Below, one piece after another: positions 1 to 8,210 of a DNA stretch of 64,000 nt. The notes beneath the pieces were generated by a model, which was given only the letters and a program-made list of their open reading frames with translations, did not search any database and was not told the DNA's origin. Made by a program: the position numbers and the translations under genes. Position 1 is the first letter of the stretch. Each line of letters opens with the position of its first letter. This stretch comes from Arenibacter catalasegens (GTDB taxonomy: Bacteria > Bacteroidota > Bacteroidia > Flavobacteriales > Flavobacteriaceae): assembly GCF_002909235.1 (NCBI RefSeq), contig NZ_PHQQ01000002.1, positions 124,001 to 188,000 of the forward strand, read 5' to 3'.

Positions 1-210
1 GTTTGTGAACATGAGGCCTTTTCATCAGGGAATTTCGACACCCATTTTATCAAGAACTACTTCACTCCGGAATTCTTACACCTTAAATATGGACAGGAAC
101 GTAAAATAGCAGCCATGGTGGGACTGAAACTGTTTCTGGAGAATAAGGATAAAATAAAGCTTCCTGAACATGAAAACTCCAATTGGCCACAAAAAAGAAC
201 AGAGCGATAA
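1..210 (+). CDS. Biotin carboxylase subunit, C-terminal end (partial)
   Basis: This is the 3' end of a gene that enters from the left edge; 69 codons and a TAA are visible in frame 1. The segment GNFDTHFIKNYF is characteristic of the C-terminal domain of biotin carboxylases (AccC/PccA type), which carboxylate the biotin carrier with bicarbonate and ATP. The gene stops 45 bases before a carboxyltransferase beta subunit, so the two likely form one acyl-CoA carboxylase operon. No biotin attachment motif is visible here, so the carrier is probably a separate gene outside the window. Propionyl-, acetyl- or methylcrotonyl-CoA specificity cannot be told from this tail. Confidence 0.85.
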   Translation, partial: VCEHEAFSSGNFDTHFIKNYFTPEFLHLKYGQERKIAAMVGLKLFLENKDKIKLPEHENSNWPQKRTER

Positions 211-255
211 GCAGTAAATGTACCCCTAATTTTAAACGGCAAAAAACATTGCTTT

Positions 256-1797
256 ATGAAGGAAAAAATAAAATCACTCGAAGATAAAATTGCCCTCGCA
301 AAATTAGGTGGCGGCCAAAAACGTATTGACACCCAACATGACAAGGGCAAGCTTACCGCTCGGGAGCGCATTCATTTTTTGTTGGACCAAGGTTCGTTTG
401 AAGAGTTAGGTGCCTTGGTCACCCATAGAACCAATGATTTTGGTATGGGCAAACAAATTTTTTATGGCGATGGGGTGATAACCGGTTATGGAACTATTAA
501 CGGCAGACAGGTCTGCGTTTTTGCCCAAGATTTTACCGTATTCGGAGGCTCCCTTTCCGAGACCCATGCCGAAAAAATTTGCAAGGTAATGGATATGGCC
601 ATGAAAATAGGAGTGCCCATTATTGGACTGAACGATAGTGGAGGCGCAAGGATACAGGAAGGGGTCCGATCGCTAGGTGGATATGCAGATATCTTTCATA
701 GGAATGTAATGGCCTCTGGCGTTATCCCACAAATATCTGCTATTATGGGGCCCTGTGCAGGGGGAGCGGTTTACTCCCCAGCTATGACCGATTTTACCTT
801 GATGGTGGAAAATTCGAGTTATATGTTCGTCACCGGACCCAATGTTGTAAAAACGGTGACTAATGAAGAGGTTAGTTCTGAGGAACTGGGCGGGGCAATG
901 ACCCATGCCACCAAATCCGGGGTTACCCATTTTACGGCTGAAAACGATTTGGAATGCATTGCTCAAATAAAGAAACTCATTAGTTTTTTACCCCAGAATT
1001 GTGAGGAAGTTCCCAAACCACTCCCCTATTCCCTAAATACGGAGATTCGGGAAAAGTTGGAAAACATTATTCCCAAGAATGCAAATCAGCCATATGACAT
1101 GCGTCATATCATCAATGAAATTATTGATGACTCACCATTCTTTGAGGTCCACAAACACTATGCGGAAAATATAGTCGTAGGCTTTGCAAGATTGGCGGGA
1201 AAAAGTATTGGGATCGTAGCCAATCAGCCCATGAGTTTGGCCGGTGTTTTAGATGTGAACAGTTCCAAAAAAGCAGCCCGATTTACTCGCTGCTGCGATT
1301 GTTTCAATGTTCCACTTCTGGTATTGGTGGATGTTCCTGGATTCTTACCGGGTACCGATCAGGAATGGAACGGTATCATTACCAATGGAGCCAAGCTGTT
1401 GTATGCCCTTAGTGAGGCCACTGTTCCTAAAGTCACCGTTATTACCCGAAAAGCTTACGGCGGAGCCTATGATGTAATGAATTCCAAACATATTGGAGCA
1501 GACCTCAACTATGCCTGGCCAAGAGCCGAAATTGCGGTAATGGGCGCCAAAGGAGCCAGTGAGATCATCTTTAGAAAAGAAATCATCTCTTCAGATGACC
1601 CGGAAGCTAAGCTTAAGGAAAAAGAGGAGGAATATGCCAATAAGTTTGCCAATCCCTATAGTGCAGCGGAAAGAGGATTTATAGATGAAGTCATCTTCCC
1701 TAGGAATACCCGTAGAAAATTAATAAAGGCTTTTGCCCTATTAGAAAATAAGGTGGTGAATTTGCCCAAGAAAAAACATGGAAACATACCTTTGTAA
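256..1797 (+). CDS. pccB: Acyl-CoA (propionyl-CoA type) carboxylase, carboxyltransferase beta subunit
   Basis: The 513-residue product transfers the carboxyl group from biotin to an acyl-CoA, probably propionyl-CoA, in the cytoplasm. It is the normal length for PccB and has the two crotonase-like halves of the family, roughly residues 20-250 and 280-510. Visible motifs are [11 protein letters not shown] and [11 protein letters not shown] in the first half and [11 protein letters not shown] in the second, which form the oxyanion and acyl-CoA pockets. The start [11 protein letters not shown] is the usual N-terminus. It follows a biotin carboxylase gene by 45 bases and precedes a thioesterase gene, so a role in acyl-CoA metabolism is consistent. 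A methylcrotonyl-CoA or broad acyl-CoA carboxylase is the main alternative. Confidence 0.9.
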   Translation: MKEKIKSLEDKIALAKLGGGQKRIDTQHDKGKLTARERIHFLLDQGSFEELGALVTHRTNDFGMGKQIFYGDGVITGYGTINGRQVCVFAQDFTVFGGSLSETHAEKICKVMDMAMKIGVPIIGLNDSGGARIQEGVRSLGGYADIFHRNVMASGVIPQISAIMGPCAGGAVYSPAMTDFTLMVENSSYMFVTGPNVVKTVTNEEVSSEELGGAMTHATKSGVTHFTAENDLECIAQIKKLISFLPQNCEEVPKPLPYSLNTEIREKLENIIPKNANQPYDMRHIINEIIDDSPFFEVHKHYAENIVVGFARLAGKSIGIVANQPMSLAGVLDVNSSKKAARFTRCCDCFNVPLLVLVDVPGFLPGTDQEWNGIITNGAKLLYALSEATVPKVTVITRKAYGGAYDVMNSKHIGADLNYAWPRAEIAVMGAKGASEIIFRKEIISSDDPEAKLKEKEEEYANKFANPYSAAERGFIDEVIFPRNTRRKLIKAFALLENKVVNLPKKKHGNIPL

Positions 1798-1840
1798 TAT
1801 TTCCTGATCACTTAAAGTAATTTTGAATCAATAACATCTC

Positions 1841-2707
1841 ATGGGCAATTTAGAAGAACTTATACAATTACTAACCTTGGAGCGTATCAACGACAATACC
1901 TTTGTGGGACAAAACTATCAGGCCCCTTGGGGTCGAGTCTTTGGGGGACAGGTATTGGGACAGTCTTTACATGCGGCCTACCAAACAGTATCCAACGATA
2001 AAATGGCCCATTCCATGCACGGGTATTTTATTTTGGGAGGCGATTTGAGCATACCCATTACCTATGAAGTAGATCGTCTAAGGGACGGACGTAGTTTTAC
2101 TACCCGTAGGGTGGTAGCAAAACAAAACGGTAAGGCCATCTTTAATATGGCGGCATCTTTTCAAGTGAGGGAAGATGGGGTAGAACATCAGATTACCATG
2201 CCAAATTTAATTACTCCGAAAAAATTAATGAACAGCTTGGAGCAAATTGAGGAAATGGAAAAAACAGATCCGGACTCCTATAATCTTATAAAGCTTACCC
2301 ATCCCAAGGTATTTGAATTTAAACCGGTAGAACGCCTAACGGCCCTGCTTGCAAAAAACGGCCCACCATTTAACCATATGTGGATGCGTGCCACGGAAAA
2401 GGTAAAAGCCGATTTGCCCCTTCAACAGCAATTATTGGCGTATGCCTCGGATTACAACATTCTTACGACCGCTTCCCTACCCCATCGTGAAGAACTTAGA
2501 AAGGGAAAGACTTTTTATGCCAGTATAGACCATGCCATTTGGTTTCACCGCAATTTTAAAATAGACGAATGGCTTTTGTATACCATGGACAGTCCCAGTG
2601 CTTCTAATTCAAGAGGTTTTTCCAGAGGAAGTATTTTTGACAGAAATGGTGTTCTTGTCGCCTCGGTGGCACAAGAAGGATTAATGCGTAACACTAGAAC
2701 AGATTAA
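1841..2707 (+). CDS. tesB: Acyl-CoA thioesterase II, TesB type
   Basis: The 288-residue protein is a double hot-dog thioesterase that hydrolyses acyl-CoA to free acid and CoA; E. coli TesB is almost the same length. The N-terminal half carries the hallmark APWGRVFGGQVLGQS, and the C-terminal half has AYASDYNILTTASLPH (catalytic Asp), ASIDHAIWFHR and [12 protein letters not shown] (catalytic Gln). The residue corresponding to the E. coli catalytic Thr appears to be Ser in ASIDH, a conservative change. It starts 43 bases after pccB and is probably co-transcribed. A degenerate copy of its last third lies about 2 kb downstream and is described separately. Confidence 0.9.
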   Translation: MGNLEELIQLLTLERINDNTFVGQNYQAPWGRVFGGQVLGQSLHAAYQTVSNDKMAHSMHGYFILGGDLSIPITYEVDRLRDGRSFTTRRVVAKQNGKAIFNMAASFQVREDGVEHQITMPNLITPKKLMNSLEQIEEMEKTDPDSYNLIKLTHPKVFEFKPVERLTALLAKNGPPFNHMWMRATEKVKADLPLQQQLLAYASDYNILTTASLPHREELRKGKTFYASIDHAIWFHRNFKIDEWLLYTMDSPSASNSRGFSRGSIFDRNGVLVASVAQEGLMRNTRTD

Positions 2708-3072
2708 TGCCATTGGCAATAGCCTCATATTAACTTACAAAATACCTCATACCTTCTTGGAAAGAATCCTATTATAACAAGTTTTTAGGAATCATTATTA
2801 ATGGTTGTGTTTCTGCAAAAATTGGATTGATATAATTTGTCGCATTTTTAAATCGTTAGTTTTGTTTATCATAAAGAATTGATTAAAACTTAAGTTGAAA
2901 TTATTCTTTCATTTTACTCAGGTGGTTTTTATTGTCTTTTATCTGTTTTCGTGAATCTTCGATTTCTTTGCTTTCCAATGAAACCGACGCAGGAGGTTCA
3001 TGAATACCTTATTCTAAAATAAACAGGCAATGAATAAAACGAAACAAAAGAAAAGACCCTTCTTCGCTAGGT

Positions 3073-3102
3073 GGTCCATAAAATCTTGGGATTTTATGGA
3101 CC
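3073..3102. repeat. Perfect 13-bp inverted repeat (hairpin)
   Basis: GGTCCATAAAATC and its exact reverse complement are separated by TTGG. No T-run follows on the plus strand, so it is not a typical terminator. It lies in the segment absent from the second duplication copy. Confidence 0.8.
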
Positions 3103-3408
3103 GATGCCATGGCCTAAATTATTTCCAAGGCCTCAATAATTCTTTACGGCCATGACATCTCCACTACAGAAGAAGACCAAGCAAACCATAAACTTTGAGC
3201 ACAATGTTCAAGGCTGGTCAATGATTTATCTGAACTAAGTAGGTTGAAAGAACAAAGGAACGGCCTATTTTCAATTTCGTCTCAAATCAAGTAGTTTCCA
3301 CATTGGGTCTAGGTAGCCGTCCAAAGAGCATTTCACCTTAGTGAAAGCGGCCTGGACGGTGCGGCTGTGGAAAGTGCGTGGATTTAAAGAAATTTAAAAT
3401 CAGCCTAC

Positions 3409-3430
3409 TCCCGATAGTTATCGGGATTTT
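3409..3430. repeat. Flavobacterial-type palindrome, possible terminator
   Basis: TCCCGATAGTTATCGGGA is a perfect palindrome around a central GT, followed on the plus strand by TTTT. Palindromes of this CCCGATA/TATCGGG type recur between genes in flavobacteria, in my recollection, and may act as terminators or small dispersed repeats. Confidence 0.65.
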
Positions 3431-3689
3431 GGTTCGTTTTTTGGGCGATGCAAAAAATGAACAGAGCACGAATTCTAGAATAGACTTTTCTATCTTTTTC
3501 CAATTTACATCCAACAATTGGGATTGATCCATTTTTAGGGTCGTCTAATTCTGAATAAAGCAATACAAAAAGATTTCTGTACAAAACACACCCTTACTTG
3601 TTCCTTAGAAGGTGTCTTGGACCAAACGTTTTTTGACTAAATACTTTATAGCCAACATACCAAATGCCCCTTCTTAATTGTTATATATA

Positions 3690-3711
3690 CCCTTGAAATA
3701 GCTTTCAAGGG
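3690..3711 (+). promoter_or_regulatory. Hairpin upstream of small-protein gene, partly kept in second copy
   Basis: CCCTTGAAA and TTTCAAGGG flank a TAGC loop about 155 bases before the first small-protein gene. In the second copy the equivalent site near 4863 keeps CCCTTGAAA but has a longer loop and an imperfect right arm. Its role as terminator or leader element is unknown. Confidence 0.4.
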
Positions 3712-3867
3712 CAATAGCTTAGTTGCAGTTTATCATTTATATGCTACCATACATCCTTGCAAAATTTTTCTACTCGTTTTTGAACTCGTTTTTATTCCTT
3801 TTAACAACTAAATTTCCATTTAGCGCATGACTGTTTGACATTTGCCATATAACATTAAACAAAAAAT

Positions 3868-4038
3868 ATGAAAACATTATTACTCGTTAAAGAAATTTAT
3901 GCCGAAGGGTTTAGAAACGTAGGAAACGTTATAGTTAGAAATTATTTTAAAGCTTTTATGTGGTTCAGTGTAGCCATGTTTGCCGTAGTATTGTACGCTT
4001 TCATTTTTAGATTGGTTACCGGATTTGCTTGGGACTAA
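3868..4038 (+). CDS. Small membrane protein, first paralogue (DUF6747-like)
   Basis: This 56-residue ORF begins MKTLLLVKEIYAEGF and ends RLVTGFAWD. A basic/amphipathic N-terminal third is followed by one hydrophobic helix, AMFAVVLYAFIF, so it is probably a single-pass inner-membrane protein. It resembles a short flavobacterial family that I recall as DUF6747; that label is from memory. A paralogue at 5040 differs at six positions (R/K, V/L, V/I, M/L, V/I, V/S), five of them conservative, and most nucleotide differences are silent, which supports a real selected protein. A second tiny gene follows 18 bases later. Function is unknown. Confidence 0.75.
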   Translation: MKTLLLVKEIYAEGFRNVGNVIVRNYFKAFMWFSVAMFAVVLYAFIFRLVTGFAWD

Positions 4039-4056
4039 ATAAGAAAATACTTGAGT

Positions 4057-4197
4057 ATGAAAAGTATGCAGTTGGCAAAAGAATTTTTGATAGAAAAAAG
4101 TGAAGGCATGGACGATTCAATTACACTGAAATTATTGTTTTTTGTGTTCCTTTGCTTTTTCTTATCATTGGCCTCTATTTTGCTATACTCTTATTAG
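4057..4197 (+). CDS. Tiny membrane protein, second gene of the pair (first copy)
   Basis: This 46-residue ORF (MKSMQLAKEF..., ending SILLYSY) has a charged N-terminus and a C-terminal hydrophobic helix around LLFFVFLCFFLSLASILL. It lies 18 bases after the small protein at 3868 and has a diverged paralogue in the same position at 5232. The two paralogues share MKxMQ, KSxG, ITLKLL, VFLCFFL and SIxLY, so the reading frame is conserved although the DNA has drifted. I do not recognise the family. Being this short, it is supported mainly by paralogue comparison. Confidence 0.6.
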   Translation: MKSMQLAKEFLIEKSEGMDDSITLKLLFFVFLCFFLSLASILLYSY

Positions 4198-4452
4198 GAA
4201 AATAACTCGGTTACGAAATCCATAGCGATTTTATCCATTTAACCAAGTCCCATTATCTTAATTGCATATAGAATAGTTATTATTTTTAAATAAGGTAGGA
4301 CTATTCTTTTCATCATTGCCTAGAGAAAAGAATTCTCTGGAAGCGAATTATTCCTAGTACCCATAATTATAGGCATACTTCTAAGGAAAATAAAAGTCAA
4401 CTTCCCAGCAACAGGAATTATCGACCTATATATAATTATAGTTTGTTAAAGA

Positions 4453-4626
4453 TTCCCTACCCCATCGTGAAGAACTAAGAAAGGGAATGGCTTTTGTATA
4501 CCATGGACAGTCCCAGTGCTTCTAATTCAAGAGGTTTTTCCAGAGGAAGTATTTTTGACAGAAATGGTGTTCTTGTCGCCTCGGTGGCACAAGAAGGATT
4601 AATGCGTAACACTAGAACAGATTAAT
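4453..4626 (+). pseudogene. Duplicated 3' fragment of the tesB-type thioesterase gene
   Basis: This stretch matches the last third of the thioesterase gene (2473-2707) almost base for base, including its TAA, and the similarity continues into the downstream sequence. It has no start and carries a 62-base internal deletion, which is not a multiple of three, so no functional domain can be made. It marks the left edge of the second duplication copy. Confidence 0.9.
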
Positions 4627-5039
4627 GCCATTGGCAATAGCCTCATATTAACTTACAAAATACCTCATACCTTCTTGGAAAGTATACTATTATAACAAGT
4701 TTTTAGAGCCGTCTAATTCTGGATAAAGCAATACAAAAAGATTTCTGTATAAAGCAATACCCTTGCTTGTTCCAGAGAACGTGTCTTGGACCAATCTTTC
4801 CCAAGTCAAATATTTTCAGGCTCTTATAGACCAACTACCCTCCGTTAAACCGCCATTAACACCCTTGAAATACCTCTCATGTTCAGGGGCCCAATTGCGG
4901 TTTATCCTTTGTAAATAACCATACATCCGAGCAAAATTTTTCTACTCGTTTTTTGACCCGTTTTTATTCCTTTTAACAACTAAATTTCCATTTAGGGCAA
5001 TGCTAGTCGAATTTTGCCCTATAACATTAAACAAAAAGG

Positions 5040-5210
5040 ATGAAAACATTATTACTCGTTAAAGAAATTTATGCCGAAGGATTTAAGAACCTAGGTAACA
5101 TCATTGTTAGAAATTATTTCAAAGCTTTCTTATGGTTCAGTATAGCTATGTTTGCCGTAGTATTGTACGCTTTCATATTTAGATTGTCTACCGGATTTGC
5201 TTGGGATTAA
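5040..5210 (+). CDS. Small membrane protein, second paralogue (DUF6747-like)
   Basis: This 56-residue ORF (MKTLLLVKEIYAEGF... RLSTGFAWD) is the paralogue of the gene at 3868. It has the same length, the same single hydrophobic helix (AMFAVVLYAFIF) and the same C-terminal FAWD. The upstream 100 bases, including a T-rich stretch around CAAAATTTTTCTACTCG, are also conserved between copies, which suggests that a promoter or leader was duplicated too. In this copy AGGGCAA and TTGCCCT form a perfect 7-bp inverted repeat just before the start (about 4995-5021). A second tiny gene follows after 21 bases. Function is unknown; membrane location is inferred from hydrophobicity only. Confidence 0.75.
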   Translation: MKTLLLVKEIYAEGFKNLGNIIVRNYFKAFLWFSIAMFAVVLYAFIFRLSTGFAWD

Positions 5211-5231
5211 AAAAAGACGAAATGCATTAGT

Positions 5232-5378
5232 ATGAAAGTTATGCAGTATTTAAAGGAATTGTTGGTAGGAAAAAGTGATGGATTTGAAGTTCCAATAACA
5301 CTAAAGTTGTTGTTGCTCTTAGTTTTCCTTTGCTTTTTCCTTGCCTTTTTCTCGATTATGCTATACACCTTTGAATAG
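5232..5378 (+). CDS. Tiny membrane protein, second gene of the pair (second copy)
   Basis: This 48-residue ORF (MKVMQYLKELL..., ending MLYTFE) pairs with the paralogue at 4057. It has a short charged N-terminus and one strongly hydrophobic C-terminal helix rich in Leu and Phe. It has drifted more than its partner gene but keeps frame, length and the motif VFLCFFL. The constant spacing behind the DUF6747-like gene in both copies suggests that the two proteins are made together and perhaps interact, which is inference. No known family was recognised. Confidence 0.6.
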   Translation: MKVMQYLKELLVGKSDGFEVPITLKLLLLLVFLCFFLAFFSIMLYTFE

Positions 5379-5599
5379 CATATTTTTGCTTCCAAATCAT
5401 TAGGTTTTGTACACTTTCAACTTTATACCATCTTCTTATTTTTTTTGATGTTATGTTAGTTCCCCCTATCTGAACAACTTAATTAGGTTACATTTTATCA
5501 TGTTGACCTAAGGATAAAGTTACTTTTAAAATAAATATTGGATATTATCCTAATTCATGGATATATTCCATAATTTAGCATACCTTTTTTTGGTGTGCA

Positions 5600-6814
5600 A
5601 TGAACAAAACAATACTACATTTGGATTTGGATACTTTTTTTGTATCCGTAGAGCGACTTCAAGACAGTAAATTGGAGCATAGGCCCATACTGGTTGGTGG
5701 CGTTAGCGACAGAGGGGTGGTGGCAGCATGCAGCTACGAAACCAGAGGTTTTGGAGTACATTCCGGCATGCCTATGAAAATGGCCAAGGAACTTTGCCCA
5801 GAGGCTATTGTCATAAAAGGGAATGCAGGAAACTACAGCAAGCATTCCGATATCGTAACCGATATTATTAAAGAACACGTACCTCTATTCGAAAAATCCA
5901 GTATCGATGAATTTTACGCCGATCTAACCGGAATGGACCGGTTTTATGGCTGCCATCAATATTCTACCGAGCTACGCCATAAAATTATTAAAGAAACCGG
6001 ACTTCCCATTTCCTTTGGTCTATCGGCTAATAAGGTGGTATCCAAAGTAGCCACCAATGAAGCCAAGCCCAATAATGAATTAAGGATAGATTTAGGGTAC
6101 GAGAAGCTATTTTTAGCGCCTTTATCTATTAAAAAAATACCTATGGTGGGTGACAAAACCTATCAGACTCTCCGGAATTTAGGGTTACGACAAATAAAAA
6201 CCATTCAAGAAATGCCCATGGATATGATGCAGCGGGTATTGGGTGCCAACGGGGGCGTAATTTGGAAGCGGGCCAATGGCATAGACAATACCCCTGTTAT
6301 CCCTTTTTCCGAACGTAAATCCATTTCCACCGAACGTACTTTTGACAAGGATACCATAGATGTCATTAAACTACGTGGGATCCTTATTGCCATGACAGAG
6401 AATCTGGCCTATCAATTACGGAGGGGAAAAAAACTTACCGCTTGTATTGCTGTAAAAATTCGTTATTCGGATTTTAATACCTATTCCAAACAACTAAAAA
6501 TTCCTTACACCAGTGCAGACCATATTCTGATTCCCCAAATCTTGGACCTCTTCAATAGACTTTACAACAAGAGACTCTTGATCCGGTTGGTAGGTATTCG
6601 CTTCAGTCATTTGGTACAGGGCCACTACCAGATCAATTTATTCGACGACACCGAGGAGATATTAAATCTATACAGCGCCTTGGACAAGATCAGGGAACGC
6701 TATGGGGACAAAAGTGTTATAAGGGCCTCCGGTATGGGAGCCAAGACCATTGGCAGAATGCAGAATCCGTTCAACGGACAACCCCCGATAGTATTGGCAC
6801 ATAGGAAACAGTGA
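5600..6814 (+). CDS. dinB: DNA polymerase IV (Y-family translesion polymerase)
   Basis: The 404-residue protein copies past damaged template bases with low fidelity. The catalytic acidic residues fit the Y family: D9 in LHLDLDTFF, and D103 and E104 in SSIDEFYADLTG. The palm motif SYETRGFGVHSGM and the helix-hairpin-helix-like region KIPMVGDKTYQTLRNLG (residues around 177-195) follow, then a little-finger domain. It is longer than E. coli DinB by about 50 residues at the C-terminus. No beta-clamp motif was identified with certainty. The gene stands alone between the duplication and a repeat-rich gap; no LexA-like operator was recognised. Confidence 0.93.
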   Translation: MNKTILHLDLDTFFVSVERLQDSKLEHRPILVGGVSDRGVVAACSYETRGFGVHSGMPMKMAKELCPEAIVIKGNAGNYSKHSDIVTDIIKEHVPLFEKSSIDEFYADLTGMDRFYGCHQYSTELRHKIIKETGLPISFGLSANKVVSKVATNEAKPNNELRIDLGYEKLFLAPLSIKKIPMVGDKTYQTLRNLGLRQIKTIQEMPMDMMQRVLGANGGVIWKRANGIDNTPVIPFSERKSISTERTFDKDTIDVIKLRGILIAMTENLAYQLRRGKKLTACIAVKIRYSDFNTYSKQLKIPYTSADHILIPQILDLFNRLYNKRLLIRLVGIRFSHLVQGHYQINLFDDTEEILNLYSALDKIRERYGDKSVIRASGMGAKTIGRMQNPFNGQPPIVLAHRKQ

Positions 6815-7372
6815 GACTGTATTAAAAGTTCAAAGTTGGAAAGTTTAAAAACGAGTTGCAGTAGGAAAATTAAAAGCCCTGACAACAGGATTGTTTCTTA
6901 ATGGGCATAAAACAAAAAAGCTCTTCCCGTCAGCCCTGTGCTATTAGTGGAGTCGAAGTGCGAAGGGAGGTGGATTCTCCGACAATCGGAGGAGAAGATA
7001 GCGGGATATGAGCAATTAGCAGTGGACAATAAACAATTAACAATGGGTGGTATTCAGTAATCAGTAATCAGTGGTCAATAATCAGTGGACAGTTGGCAGT
7101 TGGCAGTTGACAATCAATTAATTAATTAAATCGGTCAACTCTAATCAGGGATGTTCATAATGATAATTTTACATTCCTGATATAGGGAGGCTTTTTTTAA
7201 AACGTCATTGCTAGCCAGCCTACCGAAAGGGAGGCGCAGCGCGGCAATCTGTTAATTGCAGTGGCGCCAGTACACAGTTGTGGGTAATCAGTATTGAGAA
7301 TTGAGTAGTTAGTATCTAGTATTCAAAGAGCCTTAACCTTGAACTTTCCAACTTTGAACATTCAACTTACGT
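6815..7372. repeat. Repeat-rich intergenic region bounded by an 18-bp inverted repeat
   Basis: GTTCAAAGTTGGAAAGTT at 6828-6845 is the exact reverse complement of AACTTTCCAACTTTGAAC at 7342-7359. Between them lie tandem CAGTAATCAGT and CAGTTGGCAGTTGG units (about 7030-7120), an imperfect inverted repeat around TCTCCGACAATCGGAGGAGA (6976-6995) and a REP-like element from GTCATTGC to GGCAATCT (about 7203-7250). No gene is seen. The arrangement resembles noncoding repeat blocks common in flavobacteria. Confidence 0.75.
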
Positions 7373-8005
7373 CTACGGAATATTCAAATATTTATGCGTT
7401 TGCAAAGACACTTTCCACTTGGGGTTTTGCATTACATAATCTACGATCCAAGGAGTCACCTTATCCCTTACGCTCCATTCCGGTTGCAGGTACAAAATAC
7501 AGTCCTTATTGGTCTTGGCCGCTTGTTCCTCGGCAAAAATAAAGTCGTGCTTATTATACACGATCATCTTTAATTCATGTGCCTTGTCATAGATAATACC
7601 TTCGGGCAACTTATTCTTTTTGGGGGAAAGACAGATCCAGTCCCAGGTTCCTGAAAGTGGATAGGCTCCAGAAGTTTCTATATGGATTTTTAGATTTTTA
7701 GTCTTTAGTGCATCTGTTAGGGGGCCCATATCCCAGGTGAGTGGTTCCCCCCCGGTAATGACTATGGTATCTGAATGTTTAGCCGCATTGGCCACAATAT
7801 GGTCTATGCCCGTTGGCGGATGGGTGTCCGCATTCCAGCTCTCCTTAACATCGCACCAATGGCAACCTACGTCGCAACCACCCACACGAATAAAATAAGC
7901 AGCGGTTCCCTTGTGGAACCCTTCGCCCTGAATAGTGTAAAACTCTTCCATTAACGGCAGCATTAGGCCCTGGTCGACCAACGCTAAAACATCTTCTTTT
8001 ACCAT
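7373..8005 (-). CDS. queE: 7-carboxy-7-deazaguanine synthase (radical SAM)
   Basis: The 210-residue enzyme converts 6-carboxy-tetrahydropterin to 7-carboxy-7-deazaguanine, a step in the queuosine pathway. The radical SAM cluster cysteines are C44, C48 and C51 in GGCDVGCHWC, with the usual CX3CX2C spacing. The substrate and SAM motifs FYTIQGEG (residues 23-30) and ITGGEP (83-88) and the late LQTHK segment all fit QueE. Length is typical. It is convergent with dinB and separated from it by the repeat block. No other queuosine genes are in the window. Confidence 0.93.
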   Translation of the reverse strand: MVKEDVLALVDQGLMLPLMEEFYTIQGEGFHKGTAAYFIRVGGCDVGCHWCDVKESWNADTHPPTGIDHIVANAAKHSDTIVITGGEPLTWDMGPLTDALKTKNLKIHIETSGAYPLSGTWDWICLSPKKNKLPEGIIYDKAHELKMIVYNKHDFIFAEEQAAKTNKDCILYLQPEWSVRDKVTPWIVDYVMQNPKWKVSLQTHKYLNIP

Positions 8006-8210
8006 GGCGCAAAGATAGAAAATACCCCGCTCTACTACTACTAATTAAGAAAAAGATATTACAATACCTCTTAACCCTAGCACATTAAAAAATATTGTAA
8101 ATTAAACCTTAATAAATGCCCATGGCACATTCGTACAATATGTGTTTGAAAAAGGATAAATAAAAGATATATAGCTACTAGTAACTATATACAATTGTTC
8201 TCTGTAATAA

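Larger units (their letters stand above)
2708..3867. other. Long gap with palindromes but no convincing gene
   Basis: The 1.16 kb between tesB and the first small-protein gene holds no ORF I can support. It contains a perfect 13-bp inverted repeat at 3073-3102, a flavobacterial-type palindrome at 3409-3426 and a perfect 9-bp hairpin at 3690-3711. A 41-codon ORF at 3030-3155 overlaps the first hairpin and is not recognisable. About 750 bases of this gap are missing from the duplicated copy downstream, which argues that they are dispensable. Confidence 0.6.
2473..5378 (+). repeat. Decayed tandem duplication of tesB 3' end plus small-protein gene pair
   Basis: Copy A begins at 2473 inside tesB and copy B at 4453, an offset of 1980 bases. 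Near-identical blocks are 2473-2507/4453-4487, 2570-2788/4488-4706 and, more diverged, 3532-4197/4700-5378. Copy B lacks 62 bases of tesB (2508-2569, with GAA microhomology) and about 750 bases present in copy A. The longer gap is bounded in copy A by TTTTTAG at 2782-2788 and 3532-3538, and a single TTTTTAG remains in copy B at 4700-4706. I infer that copy B is derived and lost these segments by recombination at short direct repeats. Confidence 0.9.

Noticed and set aside
3030-3155. 41-codon plus-strand ORF (MNKTKQKKRPFF...)
   Set aside because: It overlaps the perfect 13-bp hairpin and has no paralogue in the second copy, so coding support is absent.
3338-3532. 64-codon minus-strand ORF
   Set aside because: It runs through a repeat palindrome, has no recognisable product, and lies in DNA that the second duplication copy has lost.
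4360-4375. 15-base match CCCATAATTATAGGC shared with about 17456-17470
   Set aside because: Flanking sequence is unrelated and no element boundary is visible; treated as chance or a very short remnant.
7030-7120. Possible CRISPR-like tandem repeats
   Set aside because: Units are short, degenerate and contiguous without spacers; they are simple intergenic repeats.
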